A DNA stretch of 24,990 bases from Actinomycetota bacterium (GCA_028695395.1 JAQVJB010000015.1:1-24990), one strand, 5' to 3'. Positions 7,074 to 15,796 are shown, counted from the stretch's first letter. Translations and numbers: made by a program. The notes: a model not told the origin generated them from the sequence alone.

Positions 7074-9491
7074 CTACTGATCCCTTAGTATTGCTTTAAA
7101 TTTTTTTGAAAGTTTTCCAGATATTTTTTTTATCAATAATTCAATATCTTTTTCATTTAAAGTCTTATCTATGGCATTGAATTCTAATGAGAAAGCAAGA
7201 CTTTTTTTATTATCTTCAAGCTGCTTGCCCCTATACAGATCAAATAGCCTTATGTTCTGCAGATTCCTGCCCGCGGAAAGAATTATTTCATTCTCAATAT
7301 CCTGGCATTTTACTTCTTCGTCAACAATAAATGCCATATCTATATTAACAGGCGGGAAAGAAGAAATCTGCCTGAATTCCTTTTCTTTACTGATGTTATC
7401 AATGAAGATATCAAGGTCTATCTCTGCTAGATAAATGTCCTGTTTTATGTCTAAGGTGTTAATGATTTTTGGATGCAGCTTCCCTATCACTCCTAATTTT
7501 TTATTTTTTAGCATTATGTCTCCGCTTATAGATGGGTGAAAGAAACAATACTCATGCTCTCTTACCAAAAAATCATTTCTCTCATAAAATATATCCAACA
7601 ATGATTCTGCAAGTCCTTTTATGTCAAAATAATCGAAATATTTTTCCTGCATGTCCCAGCTTTTTAATGACGATTTCCCTGATAGTAAGATGCCCAATGT
7701 ATTTTTTTCAATGCTTTTCTTCTTTTCATCTATTTTTACTGATTTAAAGACTTTGGATATTTCAAATATCGCAATATTGTTTAATTTTTTAAAAATATTA
7801 TCTTTTGCATTTCTTACAAGCGACTGTATTAAAGAAGTCCTCATTATTTCAAAATCTTCATTTAGAGGATTTATTATTTTTACATAATCCTTATAATCAT
7901 TTTCTTTATCAAGATAAAACATAAGAAGATCTTTTTTGCCAATAAAAGAATAATTAATCACTTCATTTAGCCCCATACCGTTAAGGATATTCCTGATTTT
8001 CCTTACTAATTTCTGCTCATCAGTATATCTCCCCTGCTTTGCAACAGTTCTAGGTGTCTGCACTGGTATATTATCAAAACCATATATCCTTGCTACTTCT
8101 TCAATTAAATCAACTTCTCTTTCGATGTCTTCAAACCTGAAAGAAGGTACTTCTACTGTTATTATTTCCTTGCCCATATTGTTTTCGAATCCAAGAAGAT
8201 TAAGTATTTCGGAAATTTTTTCTGCAGTTATGCCTGTTCCCAGAAAATCATTTAATCTTTTTACCCTTAGATCTATGCTTCTTCTTCTTTTTGCATTTAA
8301 ATAATTATCATAGAATGTATTCTCACTTTTTATATTGCAAATCTTGCAAAGAAGTTCTTCAAACCTGCCGATTGCATTAATTGTATTTTCAGGATCTAGC
8401 TTCTTTTCAAACCTATTTGATGCTTCACTTCTAAATCCCATTTTTTTTGATGTCTTCATTATTGAAACACCATTAAAGTTGGCAGATTCAAGTAGTATTT
8501 CTTTTGTTTCTTCATTTATTTCGGTATCTTTTCCGCCCATAATCCCTGCCAGTGCGACCGGGCCCTTTTCATCAGCGATAACCAGGTCATTTTCATCCAG
8601 GATCTTTTCAGATCCGTCTATTAATAGCAACTTCTCTTCTTTTTTTGCTTTTCTTATTATGATTTTTCTTGAATATAATTTATTTAAATCAAATGCATGA
8701 AGAGGCTGTCCAGATTCAAGCATTACATAATTAGTGAGGTCAACCAATAAACCCACAGATCTTATATCGCATTGCATTAATCTGTTTTTCATCCATAAAG
8801 GAGTGTCTGGATAATCATTACTTTTAAATATTTTTGCTGAGTACCTGGGGCATAAATCATAATCCCTGATATCAATAATAAGTTTTTCATCTTTATTTAC
8901 AATATATCTGGAAACATAGTCCTGTTTTTTTAACTTGAGGCCGGTTAATGCAGATATTTCTCTGGCTATCCCAGCCACACTTAGGCAATCAGGCCTATTA
9001 GGAGTTATTTCCAATTCAAAGACCCAGTCATCAAGCCCTGCCTGGCTGGCAAAATCCTCCCCTATTTTAAAACTATCATTAAGTATCATTATTCCGTCAG
9101 ATTCATCAGAAATTCCCAGCTCTTTTTCAGAGCACATCATTCCTTCCGAAAAAATCCCTCTTATTTTGCTCTTTTTAATTACAAAATCCTGTATCTTTGC
9201 ACCTTCAAGAGCAACAACAACAATATCATTGTCTTTAAAATTTTTAGCACCGCATACTATATTTAATAGATTCTTTCCTATGTCGACATTGCATAATGAA
9301 AGCTTGTCAGCATTAGGGTGTTTTTCATAACTTAATATCCTGCCGATAATAAGATTCTTAAAATTTTCCCCCAGGTAATAAACCTTTTTTACTTCCGTCC
9401 CTGACATGGTAAGTTTTTCAGCAATTTCTGCAGGGGAAATATTTTCAAGATTTTCTATGAATTCCTTTAACCAGTTATAAGTAATTTTCAA
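7074..9491 (-). CDS. pheT: Phenylalanine--tRNA ligase beta subunit
   Basis: The beta subunit of the tetrameric enzyme that charges tRNA-Phe. Its 805 residues match bacterial PheT. Domains in order are an EMAP-type tRNA-binding fold (about 39-150, with HPNADKLSLCNVDIG), the B3/B4 editing region in the 200-390 range, the B5 domain (about 400-475), the catalytic-like core (about 480-700), and the C-terminal FDX-ACB anticodon-binding domain (about 710-805, with FPPVNIDMAFIVDEEV). The start codon is TTG, giving MKITYNWL, which is the normal N-terminus. An AAAGGGAG site lies about 10 bases upstream. It follows pheS after 21 bases. Confidence 0.96.
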   Translation of the reverse strand: MKITYNWLKEFIENLENISPAEIAEKLTMSGTEVKKVYYLGENFKNLIIGRILSYEKHPNADKLSLCNVDIGKNLLNIVCGAKNFKDNDIVVVALEGAKIQDFVIKKSKIRGIFSEGMMCSEKELGISDESDGIMILNDSFKIGEDFASQAGLDDWVFELEITPNRPDCLSVAGIAREISALTGLKLKKQDYVSRYIVNKDEKLIIDIRDYDLCPRYSAKIFKSNDYPDTPLWMKNRLMQCDIRSVGLLVDLTNYVMLESGQPLHAFDLNKLYSRKIIIRKAKKEEKLLLIDGSEKILDENDLVIADEKGPVALAGIMGGKDTEINEETKEILLESANFNGVSIMKTSKKMGFRSEASNRFEKKLDPENTINAIGRFEELLCKICNIKSENTFYDNYLNAKRRRSIDLRVKRLNDFLGTGITAEKISEILNLLGFENNMGKEIITVEVPSFRFEDIEREVDLIEEVARIYGFDNIPVQTPRTVAKQGRYTDEQKLVRKIRNILNGMGLNEVINYSFIGKKDLLMFYLDKENDYKDYVKIINPLNEDFEIMRTSLIQSLVRNAKDNIFKKLNNIAIFEISKVFKSVKIDEKKKSIEKNTLGILLSGKSSLKSWDMQEKYFDYFDIKGLAESLLDIFYERNDFLVREHEYCFFHPSISGDIMLKNKKLGVIGKLHPKIINTLDIKQDIYLAEIDLDIFIDNISKEKEFRQISSFPPVNIDMAFIVDEEVKCQDIENEIILSAGRNLQNIRLFDLYRGKQLEDNKKSLAFSLEFNAIDKTLNEKDIELLIKKISGKLSKKFKAILRDQ

Positions 9492-9512
9492 TTTATTCAG
9501 ACTCCCTTTGAT

Positions 9513-10553
9513 TTAAAATTGATTTAAAAATCTTAAATCATTTTCAAAAAACATTCTCAAATCATTTATTCCATATTTCAGCATAGCGATTCTTTCAATT
9601 CCTATGCCAAATGCAAAGCCATTTACTTCTTCTGGATTATAATCAACAAATTTATACAGATTAGGATCAACCATTCCTGCACCCAATATTTCAAGCCACC
9701 CGCTATAGCTGCATATCCTGCACCCTGAACCCTTACACATATTACAGGATACGTCTACTTCTGCGCTTGGTTCAGTAAAAGGAAAATAATGGGGACGGAA
9801 ACGTATTTTTCTATCCCTGCCGAAAATAGCATGCACAAAAGTTTCAAGTGTCCATTTAAAATTACCAAAATTAATATCTTTATCTACTGCAAGGCCTTCT
9901 ATCTGGGTAAACATAGGAGTATGTGTTACATCATAATCTTTTCTATATGTTTTGCCAGGAGCTATGACATAAACTGGTGGTTTGTGCTTTTCCATATATC
10001 TTATCTGCACAGGAGAAGTGTGAGTCCTTAAAAGTATATTTTCATCTATAAAAAAAGTATCGTGAAGGGATCTTGCCGGGTGATCAGGCGGGTGATTAAG
10101 AGCTTCAAAATTATAATAATCAGTCTCAATTTCCGGTCCTTCCGCAATTTCATATCCGAGTCCAATAAAAAACTCTTCTATCTCTTCTATTATCTGATTA
10201 AGTATATTTTTTGAACCAGTCTTTATTTTTCTGCCAGGAAGAGAAATATCATATTTTTCATTTCTTAATTTTTTATCAAATTCAAGAAGAGAAATCTCTT
10301 CTTTTAAGGCAGAGAGCCTCTCGCTGATCTTTCTCCGCATATCATTTATTGTTTTCCCGGCAATAGGTTTAAATTCATTTGACAGAGTCCCCATGTTTTT
10401 GAGATATTCTGATACCAGGCTTTTTTTACCCAGAAACCTATTTTCAATATTTTCCAGTCCTGATAAAGTCTCCACTTTCTTGACTGCTGATTTAAAATCT
10501 TCAAATTCTTTATCAAGTATATTTTTTAAATCATCTATATTTTCTTTCATCAT
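9513..10553 (-). CDS. pheS: Phenylalanine--tRNA ligase alpha subunit
   Basis: The catalytic alpha subunit of the class II synthetase for phenylalanine. Its 346 residues start with a coiled-coil arm (about 1-90) that contacts tRNA. The aminoacylation core follows: LLRTHTSPVQIRYM, motif 2 around YRKDYDVTHTPMFTQIEGL, and motif 3 GIGIERIAMLKYGINDLR. A cysteine cluster (CNMCKGSGCRICSYSGW) before the end is usual in one branch of the family. It lies 93 bases after rplT. No ribosome site is evident within 12 bases of the ATG, and no T-box leader is seen, so it is probably read through from infC-rpmI-rplT. Confidence 0.96.
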   Translation of the reverse strand: MMKENIDDLKNILDKEFEDFKSAVKKVETLSGLENIENRFLGKKSLVSEYLKNMGTLSNEFKPIAGKTINDMRRKISERLSALKEEISLLEFDKKLRNEKYDISLPGRKIKTGSKNILNQIIEEIEEFFIGLGYEIAEGPEIETDYYNFEALNHPPDHPARSLHDTFFIDENILLRTHTSPVQIRYMEKHKPPVYVIAPGKTYRKDYDVTHTPMFTQIEGLAVDKDINFGNFKWTLETFVHAIFGRDRKIRFRPHYFPFTEPSAEVDVSCNMCKGSGCRICSYSGWLEILGAGMVDPNLYKFVDYNPEEVNGFAFGIGIERIAMLKYGINDLRMFFENDLRFLNQF

Positions 10554-10646
10554 AATAAAAATTAACCATGACCTTGCATCGGAAATAATAAATTAAAATA
10601 TAATAATTTTTATAAACAATAAGATATTGATTATTTCCCAGAAAAG

Positions 10647-11006
10647 CTATGCTGTAAGCTGGGCTTTTGCAGTATCAACAAGTTTTTTAAACGCGGCTTC
10701 ATCATTGACTGCAATATCTGAAAGCATCTTTCTATTTATATCGACATTGGCTTTCTTTAATCCATTTATAAATGCATTATATGAAAGACCGTTGGATCTT
10801 GCAGCAATATTTATTCTTGCAATCCACAATCTCCTGAAATCCCTCTTCTTATTTTTCCTGTCTATATAGTTAAAGCTTAATGATTTCATTAACTGTTCTT
10901 TTGCAATCCTGTAAGCACTGCCTCTCAGCCCATAATATCCTTTTGTCTGTTCAAGGACTTTCTTATGTCTTTGCTTTTTTATAACTCCTCTTTTTATTCT
11001 CGCCAT
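10647..11006 (-). CDS. rplT: Large ribosomal subunit protein bL20
   Basis: A 119-residue, very basic ribosomal protein needed early in 50S assembly. The sequence from MARIKRGVIKKQRHKKVL through KRDFRRLWIARINIAAR to GLSYNAFINGLKKANVDINRKMLSDIAV matches bL20 throughout. The start has AAGAAGGTG 6 bases upstream. It is third in the infC-rpmI-rplT group. In other bacteria bL20 binds the leader of this operon and represses it, which fits the attenuator found upstream of infC here. Confidence 0.97.
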   Translation of the reverse strand: MARIKRGVIKKQRHKKVLEQTKGYYGLRGSAYRIAKEQLMKSLSFNYIDRKNKKRDFRRLWIARINIAARSNGLSYNAFINGLKKANVDINRKMLSDIAVNDEAAFKKLVDTAKAQLTA

Positions 11007-11056
11007 TATGACACCTTCTTTAAAAACATTTACTTAAATTTAATAATAGTTCGTAA

Positions 11057-11251
11057 TTATATCCCAAGTAATTTTTTTACTCTTTTTTTATCTCCTTGAT
11101 AAAGTTCCTGAGGCTGACTCAATCTTCTTTTTCTTTCTGCGCTTTTTTTAGTCAGTATATGGCTCTTATAGGCTTTTACCCTCATTACCTTACCGCTGCC
11201 GGTTACTCTGAATCTTTTAGCTGCTGCCTTATTTGTTTTTATTTTTGGCAT
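11057..11251 (-). CDS. rpmI: Large ribosomal subunit protein bL35
   Basis: A 64-residue basic protein beginning MPKIKTNKAAAKRFRVTGSGK, the standard bL35 N-terminus, with HILTKKSAERKRRL in the middle. An in-frame ATG exists 18 bases further upstream, but the start at 11251 is chosen. It gives the conserved N-terminus, and a perfect GGAGGAATAGTA spacer precedes it. The gene lies between infC (82-base gap) and rplT (50-base gap). Confidence 0.96.
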   Translation of the reverse strand: MPKIKTNKAAAKRFRVTGSGKVMRVKAYKSHILTKKSAERKRRLSQPQELYQGDKKRVKKLLGI

Positions 11252-11333
11252 TACTATTCCTCCATTCAATAATTATCCGAATTTATCAGAAATATTCTAA
11301 AAATTAATAATTTTAATATTTTCTTAAGAAACC

Positions 11334-11837
11334 TTATAAAGGATTAAGGACCATAGTAATATTGAAACCTTCAAGTTTGGGAGCCTGTTCAAGAACGAAT
11401 TTCCCATCCAGATCCTCTATTATCTTTGCTGCAAGCTTTTCTCCTATTTCCTTGTGGATTATTTCTCTTCCCCTGAAATTGATACTTATCTTTACTTTAT
11501 GCCCTTCTTTTAAGAATTTCTCAATATATTTTTCCTTAATACTGAAATCATTTTTGTCTATCTTAGGCCTTATCTTGATTTCCTTAACAGTTATCTGGGA
11601 TTGTTTTTTCTTTCTTTCCTTCTCGCTTATTTCCAGCTTGTATTTATACTTCCCATAATCCATTATCCTGCACACAGGAGGATCAGCATCTGGAGCAACT
11701 TCTACAAGGTCAAGATCTGCTTCATTTGCCAGCATCAAAGCTTTTTCAGTAGTCACTATGCCTATTTGCTCTCCTTCTTCAGAAATAAGTCTTACCTTCG
11801 GTACCCTTATCTGTTCATTTATACGTATTCTCTTAAT
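11334..11837 (-). CDS. infC: Translation initiation factor IF-3, with ATT start
   Basis: IF-3 binds the 30S subunit and checks start-codon and initiator-tRNA pairing. Reading in frame upstream of the nearest GTG (11756), the sequence KRIRINEQIRVPKVRLISEE is continuous and matches the conserved IF-3 N-terminus. The frame is closed by TAG at 11843-11841. The only codons left are ATA (11840) and ATT (11837). ATT is chosen because AUU is the known unusual infC start that allows IF-3 to limit its own synthesis. The protein is then 167 residues, the normal size, with PPVCRIMDYGKYKYKLE in the N-domain. GGAGGGAAGG lies just upstream. Confidence 0.93.
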   Translation of the reverse strand: MKRIRINEQIRVPKVRLISEEGEQIGIVTTEKALMLANEADLDLVEVAPDADPPVCRIMDYGKYKYKLEISEKERKKKQSQITVKEIKIRPKIDKNDFSIKEKYIEKFLKEGHKVKISINFRGREIIHKEIGEKLAAKIIEDLDGKFVLEQAPKLEGFNITMVLNPL

Positions 11838-12005
11838 TATCTAACCTTCCCTCCACTATATTTTAAATAAAAAAATAGACAGCAAAAACCATCTACTGTC
11901 TATTCTAAAATTTATAACCAATAAGCTGACAATCTGCCGCTGTATGGTGAGAAATAGATGATTTCTACTTTAATTTAAAATATTTAATAATATATTTTTA
12001 TTTAA
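11838..12005 (-). ncRNA. 5' leader of infC operon, candidate L20-type attenuator
   Basis: The predicted transcript start near 12005 leaves about 168 nt of untranslated leader before infC. It ends in a terminator hairpin (11904-11869). An upstream segment (minus-strand RNA AUUGUC, 11933-11928) can pair with GACAGU (11900-11895) in the 5' arm of that hairpin with one G-U pair, so an antiterminator fold is possible. Infers an infC-rpmI-rplT leader regulated by bL20, as known in Bacillus. The L20 binding-site mimic itself was not resolved by eye. Confidence 0.55.
11869..11904 (-). terminator. Intrinsic terminator/attenuator hairpin before infC
   Basis: On the minus strand AATAGACAG (11904-11896) pairs perfectly with CTGTCTATT (11882-11874) around a 13-base loop, followed by a run of U. 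It stands 32 bases upstream of the infC start and within the infC transcript, so it can only act as a conditional terminator. Confidence 0.8.
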
Positions 12006-12011
12006 AAATGG

Positions 12012-12040
12012 ATTATACAAATATTTTAGATATTTGTCTA
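12012..12040 (-). promoter_or_regulatory. Promoter of infC-rpmI-rplT-pheST
   Basis: On the minus strand TAGACA (12040-12035) is followed after exactly 17 bases by TATAAT (12017-12012). This is a near-consensus housekeeping promoter. It begins directly after the terminator of the radical SAM gene, so the translation operon starts independently. Confidence 0.75.
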
Positions 12041-12079
12041 ATAAAAAATCAGGATACCTTTTAAAAGGGTATCCTGATT
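12041..12079 (-). terminator. Rho-independent terminator of the radical SAM gene
   Basis: A perfect 12-bp stem (AATCAGGATACC at 12047-12058 with GGTATCCTGATT at 12068-12079) encloses a 9-base loop. On the minus strand a run of T follows. It stands about 32 bases after the radical SAM stop codon. Confidence 0.9.
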
Positions 12080-12110
12080 AAATTTCAAATTAATTTAAAT
12101 GACTACTATT

Positions 12111-13460
12111 TCAGCCTGCCACCCTCTGACCTGATTCTGTATAATGGTCATATTCTTCCTCCCATGCTTTATCTGCATAGCATTTCCAGGCAGCAGCATA
12201 ATCATCAAGCGGTTTAGCCAATGTAGTTATTATTGTCTCTGCACCTTCATGTGTAGGATGAGCTCCTCCTTCTTTAACAATATCTCTCAGCATCTGAGGA
12301 TTATCAATAATTGTACACGGCCTTAACAGATTGTCTGAATAAGGCTGCCTTTTCCTGAATGCCATAAAGAAAGGTGAAGTTATTATCTCTTCAAGACTCT
12401 TTTCCTTGATATTGTCAGCTGCAAAATGAACAAATACACAAGGTTCTACATCTCCGTTTACATTAATATGAAGATAATTCTTGCCGCCTGCCATACATCC
12501 ATTGACAAGATTTCCGTCATTCCAGAAATCCGCAACTACCATATGCTTGGTTTTCCTTATTTCAAGTATTCTTTTTCTTCTATAATCTCTCTGCTCAGGT
12601 GTAGGCATTAAATCCATATTAGGTTCTTTGCCGATAGGGATATAATTAAAATACCATCCCACAAAAACACCTTTTTCTACAAGCATGTCTACAAATTCCT
12701 CGCTCACTATAATCTCATTATTTTCTCTTGTGGCAGTTATGGAGAATCCGTATATAACACCATGTTTTCTCAAAACATCATAGGCATTCATTATCTTGTC
12801 CCATGCACCCTCGCCTCTTCTTGCATCGGTTGCTTCCTTAAAACCTTCAAGACTGATACACGGAACTGCATTGCCTAGCTTTGCCAGTTTTTCAGCTACT
12901 TCATCATTTATATGCTGTCCGTTTGTATATATCTGGAAAAAGGAATCATTATGCCTTTCAAGAAAATCATAAAGATGATCCCACATAAAAGGTTCTCCGC
13001 CGGTTATTACAAAAAAGTATATTCCTATCGCATTTGCTTCATCGATTATCCTATTGCAAACATCATAAGGAAGATCATTCTTTTTTGAATACTGCCATGC
13101 ATAGCAGCCATAACACCTTAAATTACAAATCATAGTAGGACTTATAACAAGATGATTAGGGGGGTTTATGCCATATTTTTTAGCAAAAGCAGCTCTTTTA
13201 GGCTGTCCTTGTATCATGGCATTGTTTACAAGATTCATTATTATTTTTTCCCTTGCCTGCGGGGATACTTCAGCAACCTTTCTTTTCAAATTGACAAGAA
13301 GATTTTCCATAAAATCTCTTTCTTCCTGTTTTTTCAACTTGTACATCCTGCCTCTTACAATACTCAGCCATCTCTCATCTGATATCCTGGGAAGTATCTT
13401 GAGCGCACCCTTTATTGCTGTAGTAGTTGATTTAAGCCTGATTTTCTCCTTTAATGTCAT
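12111..13460 (-). CDS. Radical SAM protein with SPASM-like C-terminus, substrate unknown
   Basis: A 449-residue protein. C112, C116 and C119 in CNLRCYGC form the CxxxCxxC site for the 4Fe-4S cluster that splits S-adenosylmethionine, followed by ITGGEPF (152-158). About 100 helical residues precede the cluster. The C-terminal part has further cysteines (C322 in GCMAGG, C341 in GDVEPCVF, C382 in RPCTIID) placed like a SPASM-type auxiliary cluster domain, then a tail of about 60 residues unlike families known to me. No peptide precursor or modification target is seen next to it. It has its own promoter and terminator, with TGAGGTG 5 bases before the ATG. The enzyme class is sure; the function is not known. 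Confidence 0.85.
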   Translation of the reverse strand: MTLKEKIRLKSTTTAIKGALKILPRISDERWLSIVRGRMYKLKKQEERDFMENLLVNLKRKVAEVSPQAREKIIMNLVNNAMIQGQPKRAAFAKKYGINPPNHLVISPTMICNLRCYGCYAWQYSKKNDLPYDVCNRIIDEANAIGIYFFVITGGEPFMWDHLYDFLERHNDSFFQIYTNGQHINDEVAEKLAKLGNAVPCISLEGFKEATDARRGEGAWDKIMNAYDVLRKHGVIYGFSITATRENNEIIVSEEFVDMLVEKGVFVGWYFNYIPIGKEPNMDLMPTPEQRDYRRKRILEIRKTKHMVVADFWNDGNLVNGCMAGGKNYLHINVNGDVEPCVFVHFAADNIKEKSLEEIITSPFFMAFRKRQPYSDNLLRPCTIIDNPQMLRDIVKEGGAHPTHEGAETIITTLAKPLDDYAAAWKCYADKAWEEEYDHYTESGQRVAG

Positions 13461-13523
13461 TTTTCACCTCAATAGTTAAAAAATAAATAAAAAATATAAG
13501 TCCTATAAATAAATTACAAACGG

Positions 13524-13551
13524 ATTATACCATTTTTTTTAAAAAAATTAA
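13524..13551 (-). promoter_or_regulatory. Candidate promoter of the radical SAM gene
   Basis: The minus strand shows an extended -10, TGGTATAAT, with TATAAT at 13529-13524. A weak TTAATT -35 (13551-13546) sits 16 bases upstream. It lies in the 121-base gap after thrS. The spacer is an uninterrupted T/A tract, which may add intrinsic bending. Confidence 0.5.
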
Positions 13552-13581
13552 TTATGCATATATGATTATTAGACAATAATT

Positions 13582-15507
13582 TTAAAAAGAAGTTTCTTTT
13601 TTATTAATATTATCTTCAATCATATATATCAGTTCTTTCAATTCAATACCTCTTAAATCACCTCCTGATTTTTTTCTTAAAGAAATAGTTCCTGATTCTT
13701 TTTCTTTTTCTCCTATTATTATCATAGCAGGTATTTTCGCAAGTTCAGCATTTCTTATCTTTTTATCAAGAGATTCCACCCTGCTATCGATTTCTGTCCT
13801 TAATCCCTCCTCTCTTAATTTATTGAATATCCGCTCTGCATATTCGGAAACCTTATCTGATATGGGTAAGACAATTACCTGTACCGGTGCAAGCCATAAA
13901 GGCAGGTTCCCTGAATAATTTTCAATGAGTATGCCAATGAACCGCTCAAGGCTGCCCAAAACAACCCGATGAAGCATTATGGGCCTATGTTTTTGATTAT
14001 CTTCTCCCATATAATACAGGTCAAAAAGTTCCGGCATGGCAAAATCAAGCTGTATCGTTGCGCACTGCCATGTTCTGTCAAGAGCATCTTTTATATGAAA
14101 ATCTATTTTAGGGCCATAAAAAGCTCCATCCCCGGGATTTATTTTATAATCCAGTCCGTTTTCTTTCATAGCTTTTTCAAGCTGAAGCTCTGCTTCATCC
14201 CACATTTCATCCGTACCTATTCTATCTTCAGGACGAGTTGAAAGTTCCAGATGATAATCCTTAAAACCGAATATTTCATAAATATCATTGACCATCTTTA
14301 TAATATTTGTTATTTCTGAACCAAGGTATTCATTAGTAGTAAATATATGCGCATCATCCTGCGTAAAGTTTCTCACACGGAAAAGACCATGAAGGACTCC
14401 TGATTTTTCATGTCTGTGGACAAGACCAAGTTCTGCATATCTCAGAGGAAATTCTTTATAAGAATGCTGATGTGTTTTGTATACAAGTATTGCACCGGGA
14501 CAGTTCATCGGCTTTACGGCAAAATCAGAGTCTTCTATATTGATGAAATACATATTATCTTTATAATGATCCCAGTGTCCGGAAGTTTTCCATAATTCAT
14601 TATTAAGGATAATCGGCGTTTGTATTTCCTTGTAGCCGCTTTCAACATGTATTTCTCTCCAGTAGTCTATTACGGCATTTCTTAATATCACCCCTCTTGG
14701 ATGCCAGAACGGGAAACCCGGAGCTTCATCATGGAAACTGAAAAGATCAAGATCCTTACCGATTTTCCTGTGATCACTTTGCTTTGCTCTTTCAATTCTT
14801 TCCAGATATTTTTTAAGATCCTCTTTGGAGAAGAATGCAGTTCCATATATTCTCACCAGCATCTTATTTTCTTCACTGCCTCTCCAGTAAGCACCAGCTA
14901 TACTAAGCAATTTGAAAGCTTTTACTTTGCTTGTATTTGTTATATGGGGACCGGAGCAAAGGTCTACAAAATCACCTGTTCTGTATATGCTTATATTTTC
15001 ATCTTTAAGTTCATTTATTATTTCTATTTTGTAAGGATTATCTCTGAAAATCTCAAGAGCTTGTTTTTTTGATATATCCTCTCTTTCAAAAACAGTGTTT
15101 GAAGAAATGATTTTTTTCATCTCATTCTCTATATTTTTCAAATCATTTAAGGATATGTCTATATCAATGTCAAAATCATAATAAAATCCATCTTTTATTG
15201 AGGGACCTATGGCAAATTTAGCTCCCGGGTATATTCTGGAAATAGCACTTGCCATTATATGTGCAGTGCTGTGGTTTAAAGTTTCAATTGTTTTTTCATC
15301 ATCCTGGAATAAAACAGAAACCTCAAGGCTCTTTTCAGGAATATAATTAAGATCTACAATTCTTGCTTCAGGTTCTTCTTTTGTATTTATTTTTGCAATT
15401 ACCGCTTTTTTAGCAGAAGGCTTATCCAGGTTATATAGTAATTCGTATATGGTCTCAGACCCGCTGCTTTGAGCTGTGCCTATATTTTTAAAATGGATAT
15501 CAAGCAT
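13582..15507 (-). CDS. thrS: Threonine--tRNA ligase
   Basis: A class II synthetase that charges tRNA-Thr and edits mischarged Ser-tRNA. The 641-residue length is normal. In order: TGS domain (about 1-65), editing domain (about 70-225, with the HSTAH zinc-type motif H79/H83 and DLCSGPH), catalytic core (about 240-530, with MNCPGA, HRHEKSGVLHGLFRVR and FTQDDAHIF), and anticodon-binding domain (about 535-641, with LAPVQVIVLPISDK). The ATG follows AAAGAGGT. No T-box (no AGGGTGG/TGGnACC-type signal or specifier stem) was found in the 149 bases upstream, so its regulation differs from the Bacillus thrS gene. Confidence 0.96.
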   Translation of the reverse strand: MLDIHFKNIGTAQSSGSETIYELLYNLDKPSAKKAVIAKINTKEEPEARIVDLNYIPEKSLEVSVLFQDDEKTIETLNHSTAHIMASAISRIYPGAKFAIGPSIKDGFYYDFDIDIDISLNDLKNIENEMKKIISSNTVFEREDISKKQALEIFRDNPYKIEIINELKDENISIYRTGDFVDLCSGPHITNTSKVKAFKLLSIAGAYWRGSEENKMLVRIYGTAFFSKEDLKKYLERIERAKQSDHRKIGKDLDLFSFHDEAPGFPFWHPRGVILRNAVIDYWREIHVESGYKEIQTPIILNNELWKTSGHWDHYKDNMYFINIEDSDFAVKPMNCPGAILVYKTHQHSYKEFPLRYAELGLVHRHEKSGVLHGLFRVRNFTQDDAHIFTTNEYLGSEITNIIKMVNDIYEIFGFKDYHLELSTRPEDRIGTDEMWDEAELQLEKAMKENGLDYKINPGDGAFYGPKIDFHIKDALDRTWQCATIQLDFAMPELFDLYYMGEDNQKHRPIMLHRVVLGSLERFIGILIENYSGNLPLWLAPVQVIVLPISDKVSEYAERIFNKLREEGLRTEIDSRVESLDKKIRNAELAKIPAMIIIGEKEKESGTISLRKKSGGDLRGIELKELIYMIEDNINKKETSF

Positions 15508-15565
15508 TTTACCTCTTTAATTTTCAATAATATAAATTTGTTAATATTGTAAAAGTTATTAAATA

Positions 15566-15593
15566 ATATTAATACATGAAAATTTTAAATCAA
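15566..15593 (-). promoter_or_regulatory. Candidate promoter of thrS
   Basis: On the minus strand TTGATT (15593-15588) and TAATAT (15571-15566) are spaced by 16 bases, about 60 bases before the thrS start. The surrounding DNA is extremely AT-rich, so this is a moderate call. Confidence 0.4.
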
Positions 15594-15656
15594 TATTTTA
15601 GCACATAAAAATCATATAAGAAATTAAATAAGCTTTAAAAGCATTTTGTAGTTATT

Positions 15657-15732
15657 TGGAGCGGAAGACGGGATTCGAACCCGCGACCCTCACCTTGGCA
15701 AGGTGATGCTCTACCAACTGAGCCACTTCCGC
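15657..15732 (-). tRNA. tRNA-Gly (anticodon GCC)
   Basis: The minus strand gives a complete 76-nt cloverleaf. The acceptor stem is GCGGAAG/CTTCCGC, the D arm GCTC-AGTTGGTA-GAGC, the anticodon stem TCACC/GGTGA with loop TTGCCAA (anticodon GCC, reading GGC/GGU), and the T arm GCGGG-TTCGAAT-CCCGT. The discriminator base is T and the CCA end is encoded. It has its own promoter about 36 bases upstream. Confidence 0.97.
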
Positions 15733-15767
15733 TTGAAATTTTTAGAGTCTATAAAAAACAGAATAAT

Positions 15768-15796
15768 ATATTATCTGCTAATTTTTTAATTGTCAA
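15768..15796 (-). promoter_or_regulatory. Promoter of tRNA-Gly
   Basis: A consensus TTGACA (minus strand, 15796-15791) is followed after 17 bases by TAATAT (15773-15768), about 29 bases before the mature tRNA 5' end. It is the best -35 box in the window and lies between the LCP stop and the tRNA. Confidence 0.75.

Noticed and set aside
13532..13550. T8-A7 tract after thrS as a possible terminator or repeat
   Set aside because: It is self-complementary but has no G-C pairs and no separate U-run. It lies in the spacer of the likely radical SAM promoter and is better read as an A/T tract.
15508..15656. Possible T-box leader upstream of thrS
   Set aside because: No specifier stem, no TGGNACC-type T-box sequence and no terminator hairpin were found in the 149 bases upstream. 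The same holds for the 93 bases before pheS.
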